A DNA stretch of 64,000 bases from Rubrivivax sp. GTDB lineage: Bacteria; Pseudomonadota; Gammaproteobacteria; Burkholderiales; Burkholderiaceae_C. Of this stretch, positions 51,401-59,558 are shown in pieces (the stretch's first letter is position 1; the number at the start of each line of letters is the position of its first letter). The stretch lies in NCBI GenBank assembly GCA_026125665.1, contig JAHCKS010000022.1:1-64000 (forward strand), read 5' to 3'. The notes beneath the pieces were generated by a model. The model was not told the origin of the DNA, searched no databases, and was given only the letters and a program-made list of their open reading frames with translations. Both the position numbers and the translations under genes were made by a program.

Positions 51401-51644
51401 CGCGGCCATCCGCGAGTCGCTGTCGGCGCGCCATGTGCCCAACGACGTGATCGCCGTGCCCGAGATTCCGCGCACGCTCACCGGCAAGAAGCTCGAGGTG
51501 CCGGTGAAGAAGCTGCTGCTAGGCCAGCCGGCCGACAAGGTGGCCAACCGCGATGCGATGGCCAACCCGGTGAGCCTGGACTGGTTCGTCGAGTTCGCGC
51601 AGCGCCGCGCGAGGCAACCCGTCAACGCCACCGACCCCAACTGA
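48411..51644 (+). CDS. Fusion of CaiB/BaiF CoA-transferase and acetoacetyl-CoA synthetase
   Basis: This continuous 1077-residue frame has no stop between two complete enzymes. Residues 1 to about 395 are a class III CoA-transferase (MAGVLDGITVVDLSRLIAGP, LADLGARVIKVESLSGDDG, catalytic Asp in IGLPIVDVTCG). Residues 411-1077 are an acetoacetyl-CoA synthetase (NFIGWLKQRHGRDFADYHALW, VYSSGTTGLPKAIVHGHGG, YFDVYPGVWRHGDW, TLTGKKLEVPVKKLLLG). An internal ATG at 49641 follows an AGGAG, so the synthetase may also be made alone. The junction is about 15 residues longer than a normal CaiB end, which hints at loss of a stop codon. Two separate genes with a sequencing or stop-codon change are the alternative. 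Confidence 0.88.
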   Translation: MAGVLDGITVVDLSRLIAGPYASMALADLGARVIKVESLSGDDGRHLGPPFLQGSSMLFMASNRGKESLALDIRKPAGREILHRLIERAQVVVHNFRADFAEEHGLTYDALRALKPDLIYAAVSAFGEEGAYRLRPAVDSVVQGAAGGFYASGEAGDDPIRIGLPIVDVTCGMCGAFGILAAIMHWRQTGRGQRVETVLADAMFNLMATRVAEYALEGREPARAINLPLAAPSRHFRAADRRWFNVSVVNDPAFARFCAVIGRPEWVGDARYATNAGRVTHRPEMAEALAAIFATRPAAAWVDAFAAADLPCGPVNTVAEAMADPVLAARFVEHPELPGLPLIPFPAHLGEGGARPDAIAPPPRLGQHSAAVLKELGFGGDAVAQLVRERVVRLAADGPASVAALRGDEPMNAAAAPEAIWRPSRERVERARLTNFIGWLKQRHGRDFADYHALWQWSVDDLEGFWAALVEYFDLPLQGERTPVIAERRMPGARWFPGARTNYVSQIFRNASTERPAIVFRNEADARDEVSWARLQAEVGALAAWLRRQGVKPGDRVVAWLPNIPQAVSAFLAVASVGAVWSLCSPEMGVAAVADRFRQIEPKVLFAVDGYRWSGKAHDRRAVLDEMLAQLPSLERVVLVPYLDPAADAAAVRNGVNWRDALRDSAPLQIEPLPFDHPLWVVYSSGTTGLPKAIVHGHGGILVEHVKTMALHNDVVAGDRFHWYTTTGWVMWNLNVAALLVGAVMCTYDGNPAWPDYGTLWRFCGEMDLDFFGAGAAFFTLCEKHGIEPRSVAAMGKLRTVGSTGSPLSPESYRWVYDKVRRDVWLTPMSGGTDFAGAFVGGVPTLPVYVGEMQVRCLGADVQAWDDAGKPLVDEVGELVCTQPIPSMPLYLWNDSGGQRLHDSYFDVYPGVWRHGDWLRITPRGGAVIYGRSDATINRHGVRMGTSELYSVVEALPEVMDSLVVDLEFLGRESWMPLFVVLRPGSALDTTLVGRITAAIRESLSARHVPNDVIAVPEIPRTLTGKKLEVPVKKLLLGQPADKVANRDAMANPVSLDWFVEFAQRRARQPVNATDPN

Positions 51645-51683
51645 GTCACCCAACCCCCACCACCACCGATCGGAGAACCGAGC

Positions 51684-52466
51684 ATGTCGGACAAAGAGGT
51701 CTATCTCGAGGTCAAGGACTACGTCGCCACCCTCACCATCAACCGGCCCAAGCAGCTCAACGCCTTCACCGGCGACAACATCGTCGAGATGCAGCGGCTG
51801 CTCGACGTGGCCGCCAACGACAAGAAGGTCGGCGTCATCGTGCTCACGGGCACCGGCGACCGTGCGTTCTGCGTCGGCGGCGACGTGAACTGGGAGAAAG
51901 GCAGTGGCGGCAAGAGCGGCCTCGAGGACCTGAACTTCACCTTCAACCGCCAGATCGTCGAATGCCCGAAGCCGGTGATCGCACGCGTCAGCGGCTACGC
52001 CATCGGCGGCGGCCACCACATCGCCTACTTCTGCGATTTCACGGTCGCGGCCGACCACTCCATCTTCGGCCAGAACGGCCCGCGCGTCGGCTCGCCGGCG
52101 GGTGGCTACATCGTCTCGCATTCGGCCAACGTGCTTGGCCACAAGCGCGCGCGCGAGCTGTGGATGATGTGCCGGCGCTACACCGCGCAGCAGGCGCTCG
52201 ACTGGGGCCTGGCGAACTCGGTCGTCCCGAAGGAGAAGCTCGACGAGGAGGTGCGCAAGTTCGCCGACGAGCTGCTTTCTCTCAGCCCGACTTGCCTGCG
52301 CATCGTCAAGCGCTCGTTCTACCACCACATGCAGCCAATCATGGGGCGTGACATGAAGGAGCTGATCGAAGAAGTGGCGCCGAAGTACTTCGAGACCGGC
52401 GAGCAGCAGGAGGGCGCCAACGCCTTCCTCGAGAAGCGCAAGCCGGACTTCTCGCGCTTCCGCTGA
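51684..52466 (+). CDS. Crotonase, MenB/BadI-like subgroup
   Basis: This 260-residue crotonase-superfamily protein resembles dihydroxynaphthoyl-CoA synthase (MenB) and 2-ketocyclohexanecarboxyl-CoA hydrolase (BadI). It has GDRAFCVGGDVNW, GYAIGGGHHIAYFCDFTVA, FGQNGPRVGSPAGGY, KRARELWMMCRRY and the C-terminal EGANAFLEKRKPDFSRF. The MenB active-site Ser is kept (Ser137), but the nearby Asp of MenB/BadI (VGSxD) is absent. A ring-forming or ring-opening reaction on a beta-keto or cyclic acyl-CoA is plausible. It lies 39 bp after the fusion gene, with an AGAAC-type weak ribosome site. Confidence 0.88.
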   Translation: MSDKEVYLEVKDYVATLTINRPKQLNAFTGDNIVEMQRLLDVAANDKKVGVIVLTGTGDRAFCVGGDVNWEKGSGGKSGLEDLNFTFNRQIVECPKPVIARVSGYAIGGGHHIAYFCDFTVAADHSIFGQNGPRVGSPAGGYIVSHSANVLGHKRARELWMMCRRYTAQQALDWGLANSVVPKEKLDEEVRKFADELLSLSPTCLRIVKRSFYHHMQPIMGRDMKELIEEVAPKYFETGEQQEGANAFLEKRKPDFSRFR

Positions 52467-52499
52467 AGCGCCCCGGGCCGGCACGTACGCGGCGCCGCG

Positions 52500-53234
52500 A
52501 TGAACGCTCGGACGGTCGTGTTCGTCCACGGCGCTCTGCACGGTGCGTGGTGCTGGGCCGCCGTACAGGCCGAGCTCGACCGCCGTGGCGTCCCCAGCGA
52601 GGCGGTCGATCTGCCCGGTCACGGCGCGTCGGCGCAGTCGCTCGGCGACACGCTCGGCAACGCGGCCGCGGTTACCGCGGCCGTTGAGCATGTCGTCGCG
52701 CGCAGCGGCGGCCCGGTCGTGCTTGTCGGCCATTCCTACGGCGGGGTGGTGATCGGCCAGGCGGCGCAGCGCGGCCAGGTCGATCATCTGGTGTTCATCA
52801 GCGCGCTCGTCGCCGACGTCGGCGAGAGCGCCAACGGCGTCGCCGCAGGCCTGCCGCCGGCGGACTTCGGCGGCACCGCGCCGCCGCGCCTGTTCCGGCG
52901 CCACGACGATGGCACGCTCAGCGCCGACCCGGCCGCAGCCGCCGCCGTCTTCTACGACGACTGCCCGCCCAAGGTCGCCGCAGCCGCGGTGGCGCGCCTG
53001 TGCCGGCAGCGCAGCGCGAGCCTCGAGCAGCCGGTCACGCGCGCCGCCTGGCGCGACTTGCCCTGTACCTACGTCTGCTGCAGTCGCGACCGGGCGATCT
53101 CCTACGCGGCGCAGCAGGGGCTGCTCGGCCGCTTGCCGCGGCCGGCGGTGGCGACGCTGCCGAGCGGACACTCGCCGTTCTTTTCCACGCCCGCCGCTGC
53201 GGCCGACATCCTCGCGGCGCTGGCCTGGCGCTGA
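52500..53234 (+). CDS. Alpha/beta-hydrolase
   Basis: This 244-residue hydrolase has VVFVHGALHGAWCW, the nucleophile elbow GHSYGG (Ser79), a probable acid in CCSRDRAI and the His in LPSGHSPFFS. It is similar to salicylate-esterase/MES-like plant and bacterial hydrolases with the WxW(A/P)V start. It is the last gene of the plus-strand operon. It may hydrolyse an ester or a ring-opened thioester intermediate. Confidence 0.87.
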   Translation: MNARTVVFVHGALHGAWCWAAVQAELDRRGVPSEAVDLPGHGASAQSLGDTLGNAAAVTAAVEHVVARSGGPVVLVGHSYGGVVIGQAAQRGQVDHLVFISALVADVGESANGVAAGLPPADFGGTAPPRLFRRHDDGTLSADPAAAAAVFYDDCPPKVAAAAVARLCRQRSASLEQPVTRAAWRDLPCTYVCCSRDRAISYAAQQGLLGRLPRPAVATLPSGHSPFFSTPAAAADILAALAWR

Positions 53235-53281
53235 GTGCCATCGCCTGCGTTGCGCGACTGCCAGCCGCTGCTGCGCTTCAG

Positions 53282-53296
53282 GCCGGCATAGCCGGC
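53282..53296. terminator. Short hairpin between convergent genes
   Basis: GCCGGC-ATA-GCCGGC lies in the 71-bp gap between the convergent hydrolase and universal stress genes. The stem is only six pairs and there is no T-run. Confidence 0.3.
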
Positions 53297-53305
53297 GCGC
53301 CGCGA

Positions 53306-53764
53306 TCAAGCCGCGCGCTGGGGCGGCGCGGCATCGTTCGAGACGGACACCAGCACGCTGCACGGCGCGCGCGACAGCAGCGAGGCGCCCACCGAGCCGC
53401 GCCACCAGCGCGCGAATGAACTCTGCTCGCGATGGCCTACGACGATGAGGTCGGCCCCCACCTCGCGCGCCACCCGCCAGATCTCCTCGACCGCACGGCC
53501 GGCCGCCAGATGTGTCCGCGCCTGCAGGCCCAGTCCGGCCAACTTCCGAGCGCCCTCGTCGAGGACGGCACGGACTTCGTTCAACTCCAGCTCGGGCCGG
53601 TTGGAGAACGAGGCGTCCTCGGCAAGCGATTCGCCGATGCCGGGATCGACGACGGCCAGCAGGTGCACGGTCGCGCTGGCGAGCACGGCCAGGTCGGCGC
53701 CCTGGCGCAATGCTGCGCGCGCCTCGCGGCTGCCGTCATAGGCCAACAGGATCGTCCGGTACAT
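53306..53764 (-). CDS. Universal stress protein (UspA family)
   Basis: This 152-residue single-domain UspA-fold protein has MYRTILLAYDGSREARAALRQG, VHLLAVVDPG and the C-terminal VVGHREQSSFARWWRGSVGASLLSRAPCSVLV. The ATP-binding motif G-x2-G-x9-G-S is partly altered (GHRE...GSV). The ATG at 53764 has GAGGG seven bases upstream; a TTG at 53791 is less likely. It is divergent from the MarR gene and shares a 77-bp A+T-rich promoter region with it. Function is general stress response. Confidence 0.9.
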   Translation of the reverse strand: MYRTILLAYDGSREARAALRQGADLAVLASATVHLLAVVDPGIGESLAEDASFSNRPELELNEVRAVLDEGARKLAGLGLQARTHLAAGRAVEEIWRVAREVGADLIVVGHREQSSFARWWRGSVGASLLSRAPCSVLVSVSNDAAPPQRAA

Positions 53765-53789
53765 CTTGCACCCTCGATTCGGGATCGCC

Positions 53790-53809
53790 AATTAGATGAA
53801 AGTTCAATT
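53790..53809. promoter_or_regulatory. Candidate MarR operator in divergent promoter
   Basis: AATTAGATGAAAGTTCAATT is an imperfect 20-bp palindrome in an unusually A+T-rich patch between the universal stress and MarR genes. MarR proteins usually bind 16-20 bp palindromes overlapping their own promoter. Confidence 0.4.
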
Positions 53810-53841
53810 ATCATCGCATTATCCAATTCAGCAGGGAAGCG

Positions 53842-54327
53842 ATGGCGCAGTCTTCGGCCGCCACGCAGGAGTCGTTCGGCACGCTCCTCGGGCAGGTGGC
53901 ACGGCTTTGGCGCAGCGAGGTCGACCGTAGGCTGGCGGCCTTCGGACTGACCGAGTCGCGCTGGCTGGCCCTGCTGCATCTCTCGCGCACCGGCGGCTCG
54001 GCGAGCCAGCGCGAGCTGTCGGAGTGGATGGGGGTGCAGGCAACGACGCTGGTCCACATCCTCGACGGCCTGGAGGCCGACGGTTTGGTGGAGCGACGCA
54101 CGGCAAACAACGACCGGCGCAGCAAGTCCGTGCATTTGAGCCGCAAGGCGCGCCCGGTGCTCGTGCGCATCGAGGCGACCGCGGCGGGCGTGCGTTCCGA
54201 GATCTTCGCCGGCGTCCCGCAGTCCGATCTGCAGACGTGCCTCGACGTGTTCGGGCAGATCGTCGGGCGCCTGGGCGGCACGGCTCGCCTGGCGCGGCTC
54301 GTGGGCGAGCAGCGGAGCGCGCGGTGA
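53842..54327 (+). CDS. MarR-family transcriptional regulator
   Basis: This 161-residue regulator has the winged-helix core LTESRWLALLHLSRTGGSASQRELSEWMGVQATTLVHILDGLEADGLVERRTANNDRRSKSVHLS, including the wing DRRSK. It is immediately followed, with a GTGA overlap, by EmrA- and EmrB-like efflux genes, the classical MarR-emrAB arrangement. It probably represses the efflux operon until bound by a phenolic or lipophilic compound. Effector unknown. Confidence 0.92.
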   Translation: MAQSSAATQESFGTLLGQVARLWRSEVDRRLAAFGLTESRWLALLHLSRTGGSASQRELSEWMGVQATTLVHILDGLEADGLVERRTANNDRRSKSVHLSRKARPVLVRIEATAAGVRSEIFAGVPQSDLQTCLDVFGQIVGRLGGTARLARLVGEQRSAR

Positions 54328-55424
54328 ACGCCGGCACGACCCGCGCGAGGGGGCGCTCGGCGCGCATCTACCTCGCGCTGCTGGTCGGGCTGGCGATGCT
54401 GGGTCTGGGCGGCCGGTGGCTGCACCGCCAGTTCACACACATCGTCGTGACGGATGCGCGCATTGCCGCCGACATGGTCGTGGTCAGCAGTCGTTTGCCC
54501 GGCTGGGTCACGGCGGTCGAAGTGGCCGAAGGCGACGCGGTGCGCAAGGGCGCCGTGCTGGTACGGGTCGACGACCGCGAAAGCCGGGCGCAGGCGCGCG
54601 AACTCGAGGCGCAGCTTGCCGGCGTGCCGCTGCGGCGGGCGGAAATCGATGCCCGCATCGCGCTGGCCGACCGGCAGACGAGAAGCGAGGTCGCGGTACA
54701 GCGGGCGAACGTCGAAGCAACCAAGGCCGCGCTGGCCGCGGCGAAGGCGCAACGTGTGCTGGCCGCGGCGGAGCATGAACGCATCGTCGACCTCGTCCGC
54801 CTGGGCATGGTCACGCCACTGCGCCAGGACCAGACGCTCGCCGCACTGGAGACGGCGCGCCAGCAGGTGTCCATCGCCGAAGCCAACCTGCAAAGGGCCC
54901 ATGCCTCCGTCGCGCAGGCGCAGGCGGCGCGCGAGAACCTCCAGGTGCTGAGCCGCCAGCGGGCCGAGCTCGGCCCCGAGGAGGAGCGGCTGCGTGCCGT
55001 GCGGGCACGTGCGCAGTTCGATCTGGAGGACCGGGTGGTCACGATGCCGTTCGACGGTGTGGTCAACCGCCTGTTCGTCGACCGCGGCGAGTACGTCGTC
55101 CCCGGCCAGCGGCTGCTGATGGCGCACGACCCGGCGCGCGTGCGCGTCGATGCGAACGTGAAGGAGACCGACATCCGCTTCTTCAGGCCCGGCAAGCCGG
55201 TCGCGGTGACGGTCGATGCGTTGCCCGGCCGGACCTTCCAGGGCACGGTCGAGCGCGTCGGGCAGGCCGCCACCAGCGAATTCGCGCTGCTGCCCAATCC
55301 GAATCCGAGCGGCAACTTCACGAAGATCACGCAGCGGCTGCCGATACGCGTGGCGGTGCGGCAGATCGACGGTCTGCTGAAACCCGGCATGATGGTCGAA
55401 GTGGAGGCCGTTGCCGATGACTAG
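54324..55424 (+). CDS. emrA: HlyD/EmrA-family membrane fusion protein
   Basis: This 366-residue periplasmic adaptor is anchored by one N-terminal helix (about residues 14-33). It has the biotinyl-lipoyl half motifs DARIAADMVVVSSRLPGWVTAVEV and TMPFDGVVNRLFVDRGEYVVPGQ, with a coiled-coil hairpin (about 85-215, ending EEERLRAVRARAQFDLEDR) between them. It bridges the EmrB-like pump and an outer membrane channel; no tolC-like gene is present here. The start is GTG at 54324, overlapping the MarR stop. It overlaps the pump gene by eight bases. Confidence 0.92.
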   Translation: MNAGTTRARGRSARIYLALLVGLAMLGLGGRWLHRQFTHIVVTDARIAADMVVVSSRLPGWVTAVEVAEGDAVRKGAVLVRVDDRESRAQARELEAQLAGVPLRRAEIDARIALADRQTRSEVAVQRANVEATKAALAAAKAQRVLAAAEHERIVDLVRLGMVTPLRQDQTLAALETARQQVSIAEANLQRAHASVAQAQAARENLQVLSRQRAELGPEEERLRAVRARAQFDLEDRVVTMPFDGVVNRLFVDRGEYVVPGQRLLMAHDPARVRVDANVKETDIRFFRPGKPVAVTVDALPGRTFQGTVERVGQAATSEFALLPNPNPSGNFTKITQRLPIRVAVRQIDGLLKPGMMVEVEAVADD

Positions 55425-57000
55425 CGAGGCCGCCCGGAACGCGCCGCCGGCCGCAAGTACCGAGCACCTGGTCGCGCGCTACGGTGCGTCGTACCGCTGG
55501 CTGGCCACATTGACTGTGATGGTCGGAACGATCGCCACCGTGCTGTCCTCCACCATCGTCAACGTCGCGCTGCCCGACATGATGGGCGCCTTCGGGATGG
55601 GGCAGGACAAGGCGCAGCTGCTGTCGACCGGCTTCCTGGCGGCAATGACGGCCACCATGCTACTGAGCGCCTGGATGGTCGACGCTCTCGGGCAGCGGTT
55701 CACCTACGTGGCGACGCTGCTGGCGTTCCTCGGCGGCTCGGTGATAGGCGGGCTGGCGCCCTCCGAAGGGGTGCTGGTCCTCGCGCGCATCTTGCAGGGT
55801 GCTACGGCGGGCTTGCTGCAGCCCCTGGCCATGCAGGTGATCTTCCGGGTGTTCCCGAGCGACAAGCGCGGCGCGGCGATGGGCGTGTACGGCATCGGGG
55901 TTGTGCTGGCGCCGGCCCTGGGCCCGGTGCTCGGCGGCCTGTTCGTCGACACCTTCAGCTGGCGCTATGTGTTCTTCATGCCGTTGCCGTTCTGCGTGCT
56001 GGGCATCCTGCTGGGGACGGTGTTCCTCCCCGAGCGCGAACAAGCCGGGCCGATGCGGCCCTTCGACTGGATCGGCCTGGGCCTGCTGGCGTTCTTCCTG
56101 CTGACCCTGCTCGACGGCCTGACGCATGGCCAGCGCGACGGTTGGGGTTCGGACCGTGTCGTCATCGCGTTCGCCGCCGCGCTCGCCTCCGGTGCCGCTT
56201 TCCTGGCCTGGGAACTGCGCACGCCGGCCCCGATGCTGAACCTGGCGATGTTCGCGAACCGATCCTTCGCCGGCGCGGCGATCGTCTCGTTCATCTTCGG
56301 CGCCGGCATCTTCGGCACCACCTACCTGATCCCGCTGTTCGTGCAGATCGTCCAGGGCTACACGGCCACGCGCTCGGGCCTGCTGTTGATGCCGGGCGGG
56401 CTCGTCATGGGCATCATGTTCCCGCTGGCCGGCCGGCTCACGGACCGCGTGCCCGCCTATGCGACGACGATCATGGCCGGGCTCGGCATCTTCGCCGTCT
56501 CGTCGTTCCTGATGGCGGCGGCCGACACCCAGACTTCGTTCTGGCAGTTCGCCTGGTGGGTGGTGCTGGGCCGCATCGGACTGAGCTTCATCATGCCCGG
56601 CCTGAGCGCCGGGGCGCTGACGGCGCTTCCCCCGCACCTGATCGGCCAGGGCTCGGGTGCGCTGAACTTCGCCCGTCAGCTGGGCGGAGCAATCGGCGTC
56701 AACCTGCTGTCGGTCCACCTCGAGCGGCGCACCCAGCTCCACGTGTCCGGATTCACGGCTGCGCAGGACGCCGCCAACGGCACGACGACCGAGCTCCTCG
56801 GCGGCGTCGGCGGGCTGCTGGCGCAGGCGGGTCTGCCGGAGGCCCAGGCCGCCGCCAACGCGACCAGCTATCTCGGCCAGGTGATCCATGCGCAGGCCAA
56901 CATGCTCGGCTACCGGGACAGCTTCTTCATCGTCGGCATCATCTTCGTTGTCGGCCTGCTGCCGGCGCTGCTCATGGCTCGCCCGGGCCGCCGCCGTTGA
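55417..57000 (+). CDS. emrB: DHA2-family MFS efflux pump (EmrB-like)
   Basis: This 527-residue, 14-helix inner-membrane drug:H+ antiporter has the DHA2 signature TVLSSTIVNVALPDMMGAFG, STGFLAAMTATMLLSAWMVDALGQRFTYV, ARILQGATAGLLQPLAMQVIF, and LGPVLGGLFVDTFSWRYVFF. It works with the EmrA-like adaptor to expel hydrophobic compounds. The ATG at 55417 has GGAGG nine bases upstream; TTG at 55411 is too close to it. Three genes MarR-EmrA-EmrB form one operon. Confidence 0.93.
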   Translation: MTSEAARNAPPAASTEHLVARYGASYRWLATLTVMVGTIATVLSSTIVNVALPDMMGAFGMGQDKAQLLSTGFLAAMTATMLLSAWMVDALGQRFTYVATLLAFLGGSVIGGLAPSEGVLVLARILQGATAGLLQPLAMQVIFRVFPSDKRGAAMGVYGIGVVLAPALGPVLGGLFVDTFSWRYVFFMPLPFCVLGILLGTVFLPEREQAGPMRPFDWIGLGLLAFFLLTLLDGLTHGQRDGWGSDRVVIAFAAALASGAAFLAWELRTPAPMLNLAMFANRSFAGAAIVSFIFGAGIFGTTYLIPLFVQIVQGYTATRSGLLLMPGGLVMGIMFPLAGRLTDRVPAYATTIMAGLGIFAVSSFLMAAADTQTSFWQFAWWVVLGRIGLSFIMPGLSAGALTALPPHLIGQGSGALNFARQLGGAIGVNLLSVHLERRTQLHVSGFTAAQDAANGTTTELLGGVGGLLAQAGLPEAQAAANATSYLGQVIHAQANMLGYRDSFFIVGIIFVVGLLPALLMARPGRRR

Positions 57001-57022
57001 ACGCCTTCGGCCGAGCGAGGAT

Positions 57023-57784
<762 letters not shown>

Positions 57785-57803
57785 GGGAGTGAATCTCTTG
57801 CGT

Positions 57804-59558
57804 TCAGACGGTGGCGACCGCCGCGTTGGACGCGGAGGCTGCGTGCGCGTCCGGCTTGCTCGCCTGGTCCGCAACGTGGTTGCCGGCGATGTAGCCGAAG
57901 GTCAAGCCGGGACCGAGCGTGATGCCGGCGCCGGTGTACTCGCCGCCCATCACGCTGGCGGCGTCGTTGCCGGCGGCGTAGAGGCCGTCGATGGCTCGGC
58001 CCGAGGTGTCGACGACCTGCGCGTGGGCGTTGGTCTTGATGCCCATGAACGAGCCCAGGTCGCCGGCAACCAGCTTGATGGCGTACAAGGGCGCGTTGCG
58101 CAGCGGCTCGACGCACGGGTTCGGGCCGTGCAGGGCGTCGCCCTGGTAGCGGTTGTAGGCCTTGCTGCCGCGGCCGAACTCGGGGTCACGCCCGTGCTGT
58201 GCGTGCTCGTTGTAGCGGCGAATGGTGTTCTCCAGTGCGGCTGGGCTGACACCGATCTTCTCCGCCAACTCAGCCGCGCTTCGGCCCCGCCTGAGATAGC
58301 CGCTGCGCAGGTGTTTGCCCAGCGGCAGCGGGAAAGGCTTGACGAAGCCGAGCCCGTAGCGGCGGACTGCGCGGTGGTCGGCGACCAGCCAGCAGGCGGT
58401 TTCGCTCTTGCCTGCGCAGGCCTTGACCATCGCTTGCACGACGTCGTGGTACGAATTCGCTTCGTTCGTGAAACGGCGGCCATCGAGGTCCACGGCGATC
58501 ACGCCGGGCTTCGCCCGGTCGATGAAGTGCGGCATGAACCCATGCTTGCCGTCGCTGCGCGGCACCAGCGACACCGGTGTCCAGGCCGCGGCGTTGCTCA
58601 GCGTGTCGTCGAAGGCTCCGCCCGCCGCTTCGGCCATGCGCGCCCCGTCGCCGGTGTTGCCTTGCGGCGTCGGCGACCAGTGGCCATGGCCCCGGGCCAC
58701 GTGCGCATACGTGCGCTCGAGCCGCGTGGTGTCGTGCGGAAAGCCGCCGCTGGCCAGCACGACGCCATCGCGCGCACGCACGCTCACCCGCTGGCCCTTG
58801 CGCTCGACGACGGCGCCCGTCACCCGAACTCCATCGCGCAGCAACTGCACCGCAGGCGAAGACAGCCACACCGGGATCCGCGAGTCGCTGGCCGACCTGG
58901 CGAGCCGCGCGGCCAGCGCGTTGCCGTTGGTCAGCAGCATGCCGCGGCCGTGCATGAGCACCTCCAGGAAGTGCCTGGTCAGTCGCTGGGTCACGTACCA
59001 GGCAGATTCCAGCGAGCGCGTGGCCCGCATGAAATGGACGATGTCTTTACCGGAGCCGATCGTCACGCCGAACACGGTCAGCTCGGGCAGCACGGGCCCC
59101 AGCGTCTTCAGCAGCGGGCCGAGTTCGCGCGCGTCGTACGGCCGGGTCACCATCGAGCGGCCGCCCTGCGCGCCGCCCGGGGCTTCGGCGTGGTAGTCCG
59201 GAAAGGTGAGCGGCATGTCGAACTGGACCGCGGTGTTCGCCATGAAGAACTCGATCGCCTTCGGACCCTGTTCGAGAAACGCCCGGACGCGGGGCTCATC
59301 GAAGCCGGTGCCGGCCTGGTCGCGGATGTACTCCAGCGCCTGATCAGGGCGCTCTTCATGCCCCAGTGCCTTGGCCAGGTGCGTGCCGGGCACCCAGAGC
59401 CATCCGCCTGACCGTGCGGTCGTTCCGCCGTAGCAGGCGGCCTTCTCCGTCACCACGACCTTCAGGCCGCGCCGCGCTGCCGTGATCGCGGCCGCCATGC
59501 CGGCGACGCCGCTGCCGATCACCAGAACGTCGCAGTCAACCTGCTCACCCGTTGCCAT
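57804..59558 (-). CDS. FAD-dependent oxidoreductase, 3-ketosteroid dehydrogenase-like
   Basis: This 584-residue flavoprotein has the FAD-binding start VLVIGSGVAGMAAAITAARRG (GxGxxG 15-20), KAACYGGTTARSGGWLWVPG, and the terminal block GLYAAGNDAASVMGGEYTGAGITLGPGLTFGYIAGNH. The Y-x-G-x-G pattern of this block matches the Tyr/Gly active-site pair of 3-ketosteroid delta-1-dehydrogenase. The wider family also includes fumarate reductase-like flavoproteins, so a non-steroid cyclic ketone is possible. The ATG at 59558 overlaps the racemase gene by 14 bases. It follows racemase and Liv importer genes. Confidence 0.88.
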   Translation of the reverse strand: MATGEQVDCDVLVIGSGVAGMAAAITAARRGLKVVVTEKAACYGGTTARSGGWLWVPGTHLAKALGHEERPDQALEYIRDQAGTGFDEPRVRAFLEQGPKAIEFFMANTAVQFDMPLTFPDYHAEAPGGAQGGRSMVTRPYDARELGPLLKTLGPVLPELTVFGVTIGSGKDIVHFMRATRSLESAWYVTQRLTRHFLEVLMHGRGMLLTNGNALAARLARSASDSRIPVWLSSPAVQLLRDGVRVTGAVVERKGQRVSVRARDGVVLASGGFPHDTTRLERTYAHVARGHGHWSPTPQGNTGDGARMAEAAGGAFDDTLSNAAAWTPVSLVPRSDGKHGFMPHFIDRAKPGVIAVDLDGRRFTNEANSYHDVVQAMVKACAGKSETACWLVADHRAVRRYGLGFVKPFPLPLGKHLRSGYLRRGRSAAELAEKIGVSPAALENTIRRYNEHAQHGRDPEFGRGSKAYNRYQGDALHGPNPCVEPLRNAPLYAIKLVAGDLGSFMGIKTNAHAQVVDTSGRAIDGLYAAGNDAASVMGGEYTGAGITLGPGLTFGYIAGNHVADQASKPDAHAASASNAAVATV

